NCBI RefSeq assembly: GCF_007989805.1
Contig: NZ_BJUB01000005.1
Location: 124,001 to 188,000 of the forward strand
Length of the DNA stretch: 64,000 nt
From: Cellulomonas xylanilytica
GTDB taxonomy: Bacteria; Actinomycetota; Actinomycetes; Actinomycetales; Cellulomonadaceae
Direction of reading: 5' to 3'
Shown here: positions 51,301 to 59,025 of the stretch, in pieces
Position numbering within the stretch: the stretch's first letter is position 1
Layout of the letters: the number at the start of each line of letters is the position of its first letter
Notes under the pieces: model-generated
The model's input: the letters and a program-made list of their open reading frames with translations, nothing else
What the model was told of the DNA's origin: nothing
Database searches by the model: none
Made by a program: the position numbers and the translations under genes

Positions 51301-52883
51301 CGCAGGTCCGCGCCGTACCAGGGGGTGTCCGTCGGGCGGACCCGGAACGCCCCCAGCTCCCCGGCCTGCACGAGGGCGGCCGCCAGCTCCGCGCGCCGGG
51401 GCGCGTCCAGCACCCGGGCGACGTCGGGCGACAGGCGGACCGTCGTCTTCGGGGTCGGTCGGGTCGAGGTGAGCCGGGCCAGCTGCTGGAGCGTGTCGTA
51501 CGCCGAGACCCCCCACGGTGCGCGCTCGGCGTGCAGGGCGTCGACGTAGGCCCGCAGACGCTCCCGCGTGCTGACGAGCTCGCTGCGCAGGGCGACGACA
51601 CCGTTGGCGTCGACCGGGGGTGCCTCGAGGGTCATGGCGCCGAGCAGGCGGCGGGAGATCGCCGAGCGCCACCCGGCCTCCGGTGCGACGTCGAGCAGCA
51701 GGTCGCCGAGACCGAGGGCGGTCAGCCGGTCCGCGAGCGCGGACGCCGCGCGACGGTGCCCCGGCACGTACAGCACCGTGCGGCCGGTGGCGGCCGCGTC
51801 GGCGACGAGCGCCGCGAGGGTGCCGGTGACGTCGGCCCCGGCGGGCGCGTCGACGAAGAGGTGCGTGCCCGTCGCGACGACGTCGAGGACGTGCTGCTGC
51901 GCGGGGTCGAGGTCACCCACGCCGCGCTCGTGCGCGGGGTCCCGGTCACCGCGGACCGGCGTCGGCAGGACGCGCCGCAGCCGGCTCCGGGACTCCTCGA
52001 CGCCCGCGAGCGCGGAGACCACCTCGTGGCGCTCGAGCGTGCCGGACAGGTTGTCGAGGTCGTCGACGAGGATCTGGCCGGGGTGCACGAAGGTGCCGAC
52101 GACCACCCGCTCGCTCATCGAGAAGTCGTCGAGGACGGCCTCGCCCAGGGAGGCCAGCCGGTGCAGGGCGCCCCGGGGGTCGAACCCGTTGGAGGTGAAC
52201 GTGCCGCGTGCGACCGCGCCCGGGTCGAGCAGCGCGCCACGGGACCGCAGGGCGCGGGCGAGCACCGGGTTGACCTCGAGCGACGGCTCGAGGGCGAGCT
52301 CGTAGTCGCTCTCGCCGGAGCCGCGGGCATGGAGCGTGACGGGCCGCAGGAGGACCGGTGCGCGCACGGTGCGGGGCGCCGCGTCCGTCGGCTGCTCCCC
52401 CTCCGGGGTGCGCTGCCGCGTGACCGACGCCAGCGCGGCGACGTCGTCGCTGGCGATGTCGGGCGTGGTGCGCTCGGTCCAGGTGGCCACCCCGATGGCC
52501 AGCGACGTGGGCGCGATGCCGTACCGCTGGGCGTAGACCGCGGCGCGCGCGCTGACGGCTCGGGCGCGACGGCGCGCGGTCGACAGAGCCGCACCCTCGC
52601 GGACGAGGTTGGACAGTCGCGTCTCGCGGCCGGCGTACAGCTGGGAGATCCCCGACGGGTGCGCGGCGGACAGGTCCAGCGCGGCGTCGCCGAGGAGCTC
52701 GACGTCGACGAGCGTCGACCCGCCGGCGGCTTCGACGAGGGCGGCCCGCCAGGTGGCGACGGACCCCTCGAGGAGCTCGGCAGGGCTCGGGGGCTCGACG
52801 AGCATGGGGCGGTCGGCTGGGTCTGCGCCGGTCTCAGGAGCCTGGTCGGGTCCCGGGCCGGAGGAGCGCTCGGGGACGGTCAC
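48306..52883 (-). CDS. Large degenerate superfamily-I helicase-like protein (DUF4011 type)
   Basis: 1525 residues. A DUF4011-like N-terminal region (about 35-330) precedes a UvrD/AAA-like core, in which the expected Walker A GxxGxGKT is replaced by VDAPAGADVTGTLAAL (about 343-358). Later blocks include RTVDLVVIDSAAHLP and VAGLRREAIILSLGLGRTP. A C-terminal endonuclease-like segment (about 1210-1290) has IPLVVGHPDLPGEMLVAVLT and LERVGWSVIRVWS. The 230 C-terminal residues are low-complexity plus a short final domain. ATP use may be lost. TAGCGT lies seven bases before the GTG start. Confidence 0.8.
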   Translation of the reverse strand: MTVPERSSGPGPDQAPETGADPADRPMLVEPPSPAELLEGSVATWRAALVEAAGGSTLVDVELLGDAALDLSAAHPSGISQLYAGRETRLSNLVREGAALSTARRRARAVSARAAVYAQRYGIAPTSLAIGVATWTERTTPDIASDDVAALASVTRQRTPEGEQPTDAAPRTVRAPVLLRPVTLHARGSGESDYELALEPSLEVNPVLARALRSRGALLDPGAVARGTFTSNGFDPRGALHRLASLGEAVLDDFSMSERVVVGTFVHPGQILVDDLDNLSGTLERHEVVSALAGVEESRSRLRRVLPTPVRGDRDPAHERGVGDLDPAQQHVLDVVATGTHLFVDAPAGADVTGTLAALVADAAATGRTVLYVPGHRRAASALADRLTALGLGDLLLDVAPEAGWRSAISRRLLGAMTLEAPPVDANGVVALRSELVSTRERLRAYVDALHAERAPWGVSAYDTLQQLARLTSTRPTPKTTVRLSPDVARVLDAPRRAELAAALVQAGELGAFRVRPTDTPWYGADLRTRADAENAVRRLERVLDSTLPALVARTAQVAAETGLTQATTVVSWIEQLTMLDGVRAALDVFQPIVFERTAADLVAATATKEWRAERGIDMGYWVRRRLRKQSKDMVRPGRPVADLHARLLEVQAQREVWQAHCPSGGWPRLPDGLEHIEEEFAAVRADLDALDEVLATTPGGGGLSSLPFPALTERLTRLRSDTAALTDLPERTGLLHRLRSAGLGALVDDLATRRIEPALAPAELDLAWWSTVVEEILGEDPALAGYDGAALGALSARYATLDRAHVKSLSGPVLGAVVGHVSHTLRQHREQAEALFADLVEERLTSLRDTVVRHPEVTRRLRPVIAASPMLVPQVLPPTRTVDLVVIDSAAHLPVEVALAAVARGRQVVVVGDARCASGSAVRELAAVLPSVALRADSSRRDPYLTAFLAAHGYAGVLRPTPLPQHRPLVSLDVVDGTGMPDQVTGSVDSTREEVEHVVELVLTHALMRPEESLAVITATPTHAEAVREAVLSEVRGNPALAAFFDSGRVDPFVVTDLPNVAGLRREAIILSLGLGRTPHRRVLHTFGPITGPGGDALLLDALGSTRHRLTVVACFGADDLDPERLRGPGPRLLADLLAFAARRSAGEDVADLVTPPEPTDPLLRTLAAATSAADRALAAASEPDRLLLDLAERLWKHGLLVEADHGIPGGDRIPLVVGHPDLPGEMLVAVLTDDAEYTAEPSVRVRDRLTADRLERVGWSVIRVWSAAAFMDPQAEVDRIRRAVHARVPAPAAPRTAPLQLGLLDEADDTEELPTPASTARSAARAAARAAAHPAEPRPATGVWSTIEVVDAVAAARAADPAATPGAEPAAAFGARRRAGQHLPAQDALAQDAPVQAAGPQGADAEVADAEVADTEVPESAGSGAGRTADPSDAPGDDPHPPNRPLQLALAVPTRQRPDVRRGLPIGAYSDDQLDELVAWLQSDEQERTREQLAAALRDELGITRRSYRIDTAVRSAITRGMR

Positions 52884-52965
52884 GCTGGGAACGCTAACCG
52901 GGCTGCCGCGTGATCACGGGCATGGCGCGCCGGGGCGCGGCAGGTCGGGCGCACGCACAGACGCC

Positions 52966-53001
52966 AAGAGCGGGACGGGTCAGGGGACCCGTCCCGCTCT
53001 T
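52966..53001. terminator. Strong bidirectional hairpin
   Basis: AAGAGCGGGACGGGTC (52966-52981) and GACCCGTCCCGCTCTT (52986-53001) form 16 perfect pairs around AGGG. The A-start and T-end flanks make it a bidirectional terminator that would insulate the helicase promoter from upstream transcription. Confidence 0.8.
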
Positions 53002-53199
53002 CGGACGTGAAGACGGTGCGCACCGCGCAGGGGGCAGGCGATGCGCACCGTCAGGACGAGTGTGCGGCACGGACATGGTCCTGGTCAAACGTCCAGGCCG
53101 TCCTTCCGGGTGAATCCTGGAACCTGAGAATCACCTGGATCCTGGCTGATCCTGCGGGGCCTGCGGCCAGCCGGTCGGGCGTCCAGACATACCCGGCGG

Positions 53200-53230
53200 G
53201 CCGGTGGACACCAGGACGGCGTCCACCGGC
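53200..53230 (-). terminator. Hairpin downstream of the PCCK peptide genes
   Basis: GCCGGTGGAC (53200-53209) and GTCCACCGGC (53221-53230), a perfect 10-bp stem with an 11-nt loop. It lies 62 bp past the second peptide gene in its direction of transcription. Confidence 0.6.
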
Positions 53231-53291
53231 CGGCGGGACGTGGTAAGCGTCGCCGCACGCGGGGGGTGCGGGACGCCACAGGCACCGGTTC

Positions 53292-53411
53292 TCAGGTGCC
53301 CGTCTTGCAGCACGGTGCGGACGCCTGGGCGTCTGTCATGGGTGCGATGACTGCCCCGACGCCCGTGAGGGCGGTGAGAGCGAGGACGAGGGCGATGCTC
53401 TGCTTCTTCAT
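53292..53411 (-). CDS. PCCK micropeptide 2, exported
   Basis: 39 residues: MKKQSIALVLALTALTGVGA is a signal-peptide-like N terminus (two Lys then a hydrophobic core). A short linker (PMTDAQAS) and the C-terminal APCCKTGT follow. GGAAGG lies 8 nt before the ATG. It is a paralogue of the peptide at 53503-53625: same start, same length class and the same PCCK motif followed by three residues. No modifying enzyme is adjacent. A secreted or membrane-released signal peptide is the leading idea (inference). Confidence 0.75.
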   Translation of the reverse strand: MKKQSIALVLALTALTGVGAVIAPMTDAQASAPCCKTGT

Positions 53412-53502
53412 GGTGGAACCTTCCAGCTGGTCGTTCCGGCCGTGTCTCGACCGCAGCCGCGGACCGCGGAGACGTCTGCGGCGACGCGGATCGTCGGAGG
53501 TG

Positions 53503-53625
53503 TCAGATCGCCTGCTTGCAGCAGGGGGACGCGACCTGCTGGGTGGAACCAGAGGTCGCCGTGGCGGTGGAGACACCGGCGAAAGCGGTGAGGGCGATGA
53601 CGACGACGACGCTGAGCTTCTTCAT
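53503..53625 (-). CDS. PCCK micropeptide 1, exported
   Basis: 40 residues: MKKLSVVVVIALTAFAGVST, then ATATSGSTQQV and the C-terminal ASPCCKQAI. It has a hydrophobic export signal, a probable AxA-type cleavage near ATA, and a C-terminal PCCK-plus-three tail shared with the next gene. GAAAGG lies 8 nt before the ATG, in a leader almost identical to that of its paralogue (GGAAAGGTTCCCTC versus GGAAGGTTCCACC). It starts 117 bp downstream of the XRE-TPR regulator gene on the same strand. Confidence 0.75.
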   Translation of the reverse strand: MKKLSVVVVIALTAFAGVSTATATSGSTQQVASPCCKQAI

Positions 53626-53648
53626 GAGGGAACCTTTCCGAGGGTGTA

Positions 53649-53672
53649 CCGGACTCTCCCGTACACCTGGAA
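53649..53672. promoter_or_regulatory. Inverted repeat upstream of the PCCK peptide genes
   Basis: GGTGTAC and GTACACC arms (perfect 7 bp, about 10 bp apart) lie roughly 25-48 bp upstream of peptide 1. A related GGTGTCTGTACC occurs about 20 bp further upstream. It is a candidate operator for the XRE-TPR regulator encoded next door. Confidence 0.5.
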
Positions 53673-53742
53673 TGGTCCCTAGCCGGTGTCTGTACCGCAA
53701 TGACGCAGGACACTAGGGGGTAGACATCACCGTTCTGCGCGT

Positions 53743-55053
53743 TCAGGCCCTCGGTGGAGGAGGAAGGACGCCGCGGATCCCGGCCGCGGCGAGCGCCCGG
53801 CCGTAGGCCTCGACCACGCGCTCGTCCTCGTCGCCGGCCACGCGGAGGCGGTCGCCGATACGACGCCAGAGCACCGCGGCGGACCGGCCGGACGAGATCA
53901 TGTCGAGCAGCTCGGCCGCCGACCGGTACTCCTTGACGGCCTCGGGGCGTGAGCGCTGGGCGAGCATCGCGTCGCCGAGGACCTCGTGCGCGGACGCCGA
54001 GTCGCGGCGCACTCCCTCCCGCAGCAGCTCGACCGCACGCGTCGCGTAGCGCTGCGCGGTCTCGGCGTCGTCGAGCAGGAGCCACGCGCGGGACCGGACC
54101 GAGTCAGCACGCGCGAGCTCGATCTGTGACTCCCCCACCTCCAGGGCGGTCTGCGCGGCGTCGAGGTCCGCGAGCGCCTCCGCGGCACGCGGCGGCTCGA
54201 CCGAGACGAGCAGGAACGCCCGGTCGAGGCGCAGCCGGGGCAGGTCGCGGTCGATCTCGTCGGCACCCGCCAGCGCGATGGCGGCCTCGAGCTGTGCGAG
54301 CGCGGCGTCGGGGTCCCCGAGCGCGTCGTCGACGAAGGCGAGGTTCCAGTGCACGGACGACACCGCCCGCGCCGAGCCGTGCTGCTGGGTGTGCGCCAGC
54401 AGCTGCCGGCCGCGGTAGCGCGCGTACGTCGCGTCGCCGCGGGCGATGTACGCCCAGATGATCGTGGACTCGAGCCGGACGACCTCGTCGCTGGCGGCGA
54501 CCGAGGCCGGCAGCTGGGCCAGCAGGTGCTCGCCGCGCGCGACGGCCCGGTGCAGGTCGGCGACCTCGGTGAGGGCCATGACGATCCGCATCGCGGCGTA
54601 GGCGGCCTGCAGGTAGCGGTGCGCCTCCATCAGCCGCTCGCAGAGTCGCTCCAGCGCGTCGACGGACCCTTCGAGGTCCCCGGCGAGGTCGAGGGCCTCG
54701 GCGTGCGCGAGCCCCACCCGCGCGGCGGCGTCGACGTCCAGCGCGGACACGTCCACCTGCGCGAGGACGTCCGCTGCGGCCCGGGCGTCCCCCATGCGCG
54801 ACAGCCGGCGGGCCTCGACGAGGGCGCTCTCCGCCGAGCGGTAGTCGGGCGCCTGCTCGCCGTCGAGCAGGTACGCCACCGAGACACCGAGAACCTGGGC
54901 CACCCGCGCCAGCGCGTCCTCGCCCAGGGCACGACGGTCGTTCTCGACGTGCGAGATGTAGGTCGGGTGGACCCCCGCCTGCCGTGCGAGCTCGCCCTGG
55001 CTCAGCCCGGCCTTCTCACGGGCGTCGCGCACTCGTCGGCTCAGCGGGTTCAC
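53743..55053 (-). CDS. XRE-TPR transcriptional regulator (RRNPP-like architecture)
   Basis: 436 residues. The N-terminal XRE HTH (about 1-65) is RRVRDAREKAGLSQGELARQ then AGVHPTYISHVENDRRAL. The rest is an all-helical TPR-type solenoid: repeated A-rich helix pairs such as AAADVLAQVDVSALD, ALAQLEAAIALAGADEI and AVKEYRSAAELLDM. This is the layout of peptide-responsive RRNPP regulators. TATCGT is six bases before the GTG at 55053, a leaderless start that excludes the longer frame to 55209. Two exported micropeptides follow on the same strand. Streptomyces-type XRE-TPR regulators without peptides are an alternative. Confidence 0.85.
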   Translation of the reverse strand: MNPLSRRVRDAREKAGLSQGELARQAGVHPTYISHVENDRRALGEDALARVAQVLGVSVAYLLDGEQAPDYRSAESALVEARRLSRMGDARAAADVLAQVDVSALDVDAAARVGLAHAEALDLAGDLEGSVDALERLCERLMEAHRYLQAAYAAMRIVMALTEVADLHRAVARGEHLLAQLPASVAASDEVVRLESTIIWAYIARGDATYARYRGRQLLAHTQQHGSARAVSSVHWNLAFVDDALGDPDAALAQLEAAIALAGADEIDRDLPRLRLDRAFLLVSVEPPRAAEALADLDAAQTALEVGESQIELARADSVRSRAWLLLDDAETAQRYATRAVELLREGVRRDSASAHEVLGDAMLAQRSRPEAVKEYRSAAELLDMISSGRSAAVLWRRIGDRLRVAGDEDERVVEAYGRALAAAGIRGVLPPPPRA

Positions 55054-55059
55054 GCACCC

Positions 55060-55065
55060 ACGATA
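55060..55065 (-). promoter_or_regulatory. -10 element of the XRE-TPR gene, leaderless
   Basis: TATCGT on the minus strand, separated by GGGTGC from the GTG start at 55053. No Shine-Dalgarno is present. Confidence 0.6.
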
Positions 55066-55256
55066 GGGACCGAGGCTGGCAACCGGTAGCCGGGTGCGCC
55101 GGCGGCGCCGACTCTCGCCCGGGCGGGTGATATGCACATTCGGGAGGTATCGGCCTTTCCATGCCATACCGGGCGCGCGCGGTGGTCGAGGCCGGTGGCG
55201 CTGCGGCACCGGCTCGGGAGCGGGCCGACGCCGACACGTGGGCGCTCACGGACCAC

Positions 55257-55295
55257 GAGAGGGCTCGCGCGGCACGCGGCCGCGCGAGCCCCTCG
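55257..55295 (-). terminator. Terminator after the DHA2 exporter gene
   Basis: GAGAGGGCTCGCGCGGC pairs with GCCGCGCGAGCCCCTC (one mismatch) around a short loop, 8-46 bp beyond the exporter stop in its direction of transcription. Confidence 0.75.
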
Positions 55296-55302
55296 TCCCC
55301 GG

Positions 55303-56796
55303 TCAGTGCACGAGCACCGGCGCCTCGTCGGGCGTCACCGGCACCACAGCGGCGGCCCGGGCCTCGCGGTCCCGGCGCGTCCGGAAGAGCGACGCGGTGA
55401 GCAGGGCGCCGAGCAGGAAGATCCCGGCGGACCACGTGTAGGCCACGGAGAAGCTGTGCACCGCTCCGGCGGCGAGGACCTCCGGCGTGGCCGGTGCGTG
55501 GTCGGCGACGTAGGCGGTGGCGGCCGTCGCGGCGAGCGTGTTGAGCACCGCGGTGCCGATGGCGCCGCCGACCTGCTGGCTGGTGGAGACCATCGCGGAC
55601 GCGGCACCGGCCTGCCGGGGTGCGATGCCGAGCGTGGCGATCTGGAACGACGCGGGCATGATCGAGCCCATCGCGATCCCCATGCCGATCAGCCCGACGA
55701 GGACCGCGGGGTAGCCGCTGCCGATGTCCAGCGTGGTGAACCAGAGCATCGCCGCGGCGCCGACGGCCATGCCCAGCGGCACCACGACCTTCGGCCCGAA
55801 CCGCGGGACCAGGAGGTTCGTCTGGACCTGCGCGGTGATGACGATGAACAGCACCATCGGCAGGAACGCCGTGCCGGTCTGCATAGGCCCGTACCCGAGC
55901 GTGAGCTGCAGGTAGTAGGTGAGGAACAGGAAGACGCCGAACATGCCGGACCCGGCGACGAGGATGGCCAGGAAGCCGGCACCGCGGTCCCGGTCCTGGA
56001 CGATCGAGAGCGGGAGCAGCGGGTGCTCCGCGGTCCGCTGCCGCAGGACGAAGCCGACCAGCAGCACGACGCTTAGGGCGAGGGACCCCCACACGACCGG
56101 CGCGCCCCAGCCCTGCGGCTCGGCCTGCGAGAAGCCGAACACGAGCGCGAACAGGCCGGTCGACGCCAGCAGAACGCCGGGGACGTCGATGCGGGTGTCG
56201 TGCTTGGCCTCGGTCCGGGACAGCAGCATCGTGCCGGCGGCGAACGCGACCACGGCGATGACGACGTTGACGTAGAGGTTCCAGCGCCAGTCGAAGTTCT
56301 CGGTCAGGTACCCGCCGAGCAGGAGGCCGATGGCGCCACCCATGCCGGCGATGGCGCCGAACACGCCGAACGCGCGGGCGCGCTCCTTGGGGACGGTGAA
56401 CGTCGTGGTCAGCACGGACAGGGCGGCCGGGGCGAGGACCGCGGCGAACACGCCCTGCAGCGCGCGGGCGCCGACGAGCAGCTCGAACGTCTGCGCGGCG
56501 CCGCCGAGCGCCGAGGCGGCCGCGAAGCCGACGAGGCCGATGAGGAACATGCGCCGCCGGCCGAACATGTCGGCGAGGCGGCCGCCGAGCAGCAGCAGGC
56601 TGCCGAAGGCGAGCGCGTAGGCGGTGACCACCCACTGGCGGTCGTTGTCGCTGAACCCGAGCTCCGCCTGGGCGGAGGGCAGCGCGATGTTCACGATGGT
56701 CGCGTCGAGCACGACCATGAGCTGGGCGAGGGCGACCGTGGCCAGGACGAGCCAGCGGTGCCGGCTCTCCGGCGGTGCCTGCGTGGGTGTGGACAT
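55303..56796 (-). CDS. MFS drug exporter, DHA2 (EmrB/QacA) family
   Basis: 497 residues, 14 predicted helices. TM1 carries LMVVLDATIVNIALPSAQ and loop 2-3 carries the MFS motif GGRLADMFGRRRMF. FGVFGAIAGMGGAIGLLLGG is antiporter motif C-like. It exports hydrophobic drugs or metabolites by proton antiport. The ATG at 56796 has AGGAG 8 nt upstream. It is divergent from a TetR gene with a shared operator, so it is probably induced by the compound it exports. Confidence 0.93.
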   Translation of the reverse strand: MSTPTQAPPESRHRWLVLATVALAQLMVVLDATIVNIALPSAQAELGFSDNDRQWVVTAYALAFGSLLLLGGRLADMFGRRRMFLIGLVGFAAASALGGAAQTFELLVGARALQGVFAAVLAPAALSVLTTTFTVPKERARAFGVFGAIAGMGGAIGLLLGGYLTENFDWRWNLYVNVVIAVVAFAAGTMLLSRTEAKHDTRIDVPGVLLASTGLFALVFGFSQAEPQGWGAPVVWGSLALSVVLLVGFVLRQRTAEHPLLPLSIVQDRDRGAGFLAILVAGSGMFGVFLFLTYYLQLTLGYGPMQTGTAFLPMVLFIVITAQVQTNLLVPRFGPKVVVPLGMAVGAAAMLWFTTLDIGSGYPAVLVGLIGMGIAMGSIMPASFQIATLGIAPRQAGAASAMVSTSQQVGGAIGTAVLNTLAATAATAYVADHAPATPEVLAAGAVHSFSVAYTWSAGIFLLGALLTASLFRTRRDREARAAAVVPVTPDEAPVLVH

Positions 56797-56831
56797 GAGG
56801 GTGCTCCTGGGACGTCGTGGTCGGTGGAGCG

Positions 56832-56858
56832 ACTGTAATACGGAACTCACTAGTTCCG
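56832..56858. promoter_or_regulatory. TetR operator between the exporter and regulator genes
   Basis: CGGAACT (56841-56847) and AGTTCCG (56852-56858), a perfect 7-bp dyad with a 4-bp centre. It lies just upstream of TACAGT (56832-56837, minus strand), a -10 candidate of the exporter. On the other side TAGAGT (56886-56891) is the TetR -10. Confidence 0.7.
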
Positions 56859-56916
56859 GAACCCTTCAGTCTCGTTTTCTCTGGATAGAGTGGGCACCCG
56901 ACAGAGAGGACGGCGC

Positions 56917-57519
56917 GTGGACGACGCAACGCCTGTGACCGCCCGGAGGCCGGGTCGTCGTCGCGACGAGTCCAAGGACGACGCGATCCTCCAGGCGACC
57001 CGCGAGCTGCTGGCGGAGCGGGGCTTCGACGGCATGACGATGGACGCCGTCGCCGACCGCGCCGGAGCGGGCAAGGCCACCGTCTACCGCCGCTGGCCGT
57101 CCAAGGTGCAGCTCACCGTCGACGCCATCGTCTGCACCCCGGGCATCCCCACCACCGCGGACGACATCCCCGACACCGGGTCGCTGCGCTCCGACCTGCT
57201 GTCGGTCCGCTTCGGTCGCAAGCGGTCCGACGACGCCGAGCTCATGTCCGGCGTGATGTCCGCGGTGCGCGAGAACCCCGACGTCGCCGCCGCCTTCCAG
57301 CAGCAGTTCGTCCGCTCGCGCGTGAGCCTCATGCGAGGCCTGCTCGAGCGGGCGCAGGAACGCGGCGAGCTGCGGCCCGACGTCGACCTCGACATGGTCT
57401 CCGCCGTCGCGCCGGCCATGATCGCCTACCGCAAGATGGTCGCAGGCCAGCGCGTCGACGACGCGTTCGTCGAGCAGATGATCGACTCGGTGATCCTGCC
57501 GCTGGTCACCGGCCCCTGA
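56917..57519 (+). CDS. TetR-family transcriptional regulator
   Basis: 200 residues. A TetR_N HTH (about 20-65) has LQATRELLAERGFDGMTMDA then AGAGKATVYRRWPSK. The C-terminal ligand domain follows (TetR_C-like, LMRGLLERAQERGELRPDVD). It likely represses the divergent DHA2 exporter and itself. GTG 56917 has GAGAGGA 6 nt upstream. Its stop abuts the stop of the convergent MATE gene in a TGATCA palindrome. Confidence 0.92.
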   Translation: MDDATPVTARRPGRRRDESKDDAILQATRELLAERGFDGMTMDAVADRAGAGKATVYRRWPSKVQLTVDAIVCTPGIPTTADDIPDTGSLRSDLLSVRFGRKRSDDAELMSGVMSAVRENPDVAAAFQQQFVRSRVSLMRGLLERAQERGELRPDVDLDMVSAVAPAMIAYRKMVAGQRVDDAFVEQMIDSVILPLVTGP

Positions 57520-58950
57520 TCAGGCCGACGGCACCCGCGGGCGACGAAGCACCTTGCGCGCCGACGGTCCGCGCCGCCGCACCCGCGTGACGCGCCTCGG
57601 CGGCACGACCCCGGCCACGGGCTGCAGCGCGAGGCGTCGCGACGCCACCACGTAGGCCGGCACCAGCAGGACGACCGCGCCGATCCACGCCAGGGGGTTG
57701 CCCCACACGACGCCGCCGTAGCCGTAGGCCGCGCCGAGGACGCTCGCGGCGCCGACGCGGCAGATGAGCTCGACCACGCCGGTCAGCGTCGGCACCACGG
57801 TCTGGCCCAGCCCCTGGAGCGCACCGCGGAGCACGAACAGCACGCCCAGCACGACGTAGAGGATCCCGTTGACCAGCAGGTAGTGCGCGGCCATGTCGAC
57901 CACGCGCTGCTCGCCCTCGCCGACGAAGAGGCCGACGATCGCTGACCCGCCGGCGACGAGCACGACACCCAGGACCAGGGCGCCACCGACCGAGAGCCAC
58001 ATGGCCTGGACGACGCCGCTGCGGATGCGGTCCGGCCGGCCGCCGCCGAGGTTCTGCGCGACGAACATCGACACCGCGAGCCCGAGCGAGGCCAGCAGCG
58101 CGACCGCGAGACCGTCGACGCGGACGGCCGTCGTGTACGCGGCGACCGCGTCGGAGCCCAGCTCGTTGAGGCGCACCTGCACGGCGAGCGTGCCGATCGC
58201 GATGATCGAGGCCTGGAATCCCATGGGCAGGCCGAGCTTGAGGTGGCGACGCAGCTCGACGCCGCTGACCCGCCAGTCGTCGCGGTGCACGTGCAGGACC
58301 GGGACCCGGCGCCGCACGAACTCCAGGCAGAGCGCCACCGAGACGCCCTGGGAGATGACCGTCGACACGGCCGCGCCGGCCACACCCATGCCCAGGCCGC
58401 CGACCGCGACGAGCACGAGGACGACGTTCAGGACGCAGCTGACGGTCAGGAAGACCAGTGGCGTGCGCGAGTCCCCGATCGCCCGGATGATCGCCGACAG
58501 GAAGTTGAAGAACATCATCGTGCTGGCGCCCAGGAAGCTGATGACGGCGAACGTCGTCGCCTCCGGCAGGAGCTCCTCCGGGGTCCTGAGCAGCCGGAGC
58601 GCCGGGCCGGCCAGGAGCGGGGCGGCCACGGTGAGCACCGCGCTGGTCGCCGCCGACAGGACGGTCCCCGCGGCGACCGAGCGACGGACAGCCGCGTGGT
58701 CGCCGGCGCCGAACGCCTGCGCGGTCGGGATCGCGAAGCCGTTCGTCATGCCCCAGGCGAACCCGAGCAGGAGGAACAGCAGGGCGCCCGTCGCGCCGAC
58801 GGCGGCGAGGGAGTCGACGCCGAGGACGCGGCCGACGACGACCGCGTCAGCGGCTTGGTAGAGCTGCTGGACGACGTTGCCGACGAGCAGGGGGACGGCG
58901 AAGAGGACGATGACACGCCAGGGGCGACCGGCGGTGAGGACCTTGGGCAC
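57520..58950 (-). CDS. MATE-family efflux transporter
   Basis: 476 residues, about 12 helices in two homologous halves. VPLLVGNVVQQLYQAADAVV then VGRVLG is the N-half signature, and LGLPMGFQASIIAIGTLAVQ marks the start of the second half. It exports cationic drugs or metabolites with Na+ or H+. The C-terminal tail is Arg-rich. GTG 58950 with AAGG upstream. A perfect palindrome about 76 bp upstream probably controls it. Confidence 0.92.
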   Translation of the reverse strand: MPKVLTAGRPWRVIVLFAVPLLVGNVVQQLYQAADAVVVGRVLGVDSLAAVGATGALLFLLLGFAWGMTNGFAIPTAQAFGAGDHAAVRRSVAAGTVLSAATSAVLTVAAPLLAGPALRLLRTPEELLPEATTFAVISFLGASTMMFFNFLSAIIRAIGDSRTPLVFLTVSCVLNVVLVLVAVGGLGMGVAGAAVSTVISQGVSVALCLEFVRRRVPVLHVHRDDWRVSGVELRRHLKLGLPMGFQASIIAIGTLAVQVRLNELGSDAVAAYTTAVRVDGLAVALLASLGLAVSMFVAQNLGGGRPDRIRSGVVQAMWLSVGGALVLGVVLVAGGSAIVGLFVGEGEQRVVDMAAHYLLVNGILYVVLGVLFVLRGALQGLGQTVVPTLTGVVELICRVGAASVLGAAYGYGGVVWGNPLAWIGAVVLLVPAYVVASRRLALQPVAGVVPPRRVTRVRRRGPSARKVLRRPRVPSA

Positions 58951-59025
58951 AGCGAGACCTTGGGACTGGAGAGCGGGTGGGGACGTCCGCGGCGGTCGGT
59001 GGTTCCGGGTCGCGTCGTGCCTCGA

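Larger units (their letters stand above)
52884..53291. other. Intergenic region with two terminator hairpins
   Basis: 408 bp without a gene, between the peptide genes and the helicase start. It contains the hairpins at 52966-53001 and 53200-53230 and, at 53105-53160, a run of imperfect TCCTGG/GATCCTG repeats. Confidence 0.5.

Noticed and set aside
48558..52913. 1451-codon open frame on the plus strand opposite the helicase-like gene
   Set aside because: It is the GC-bias shadow of the minus-strand gene: His/Arg/Gly/Val-rich with no domain, while the opposite frame has recognisable blocks.
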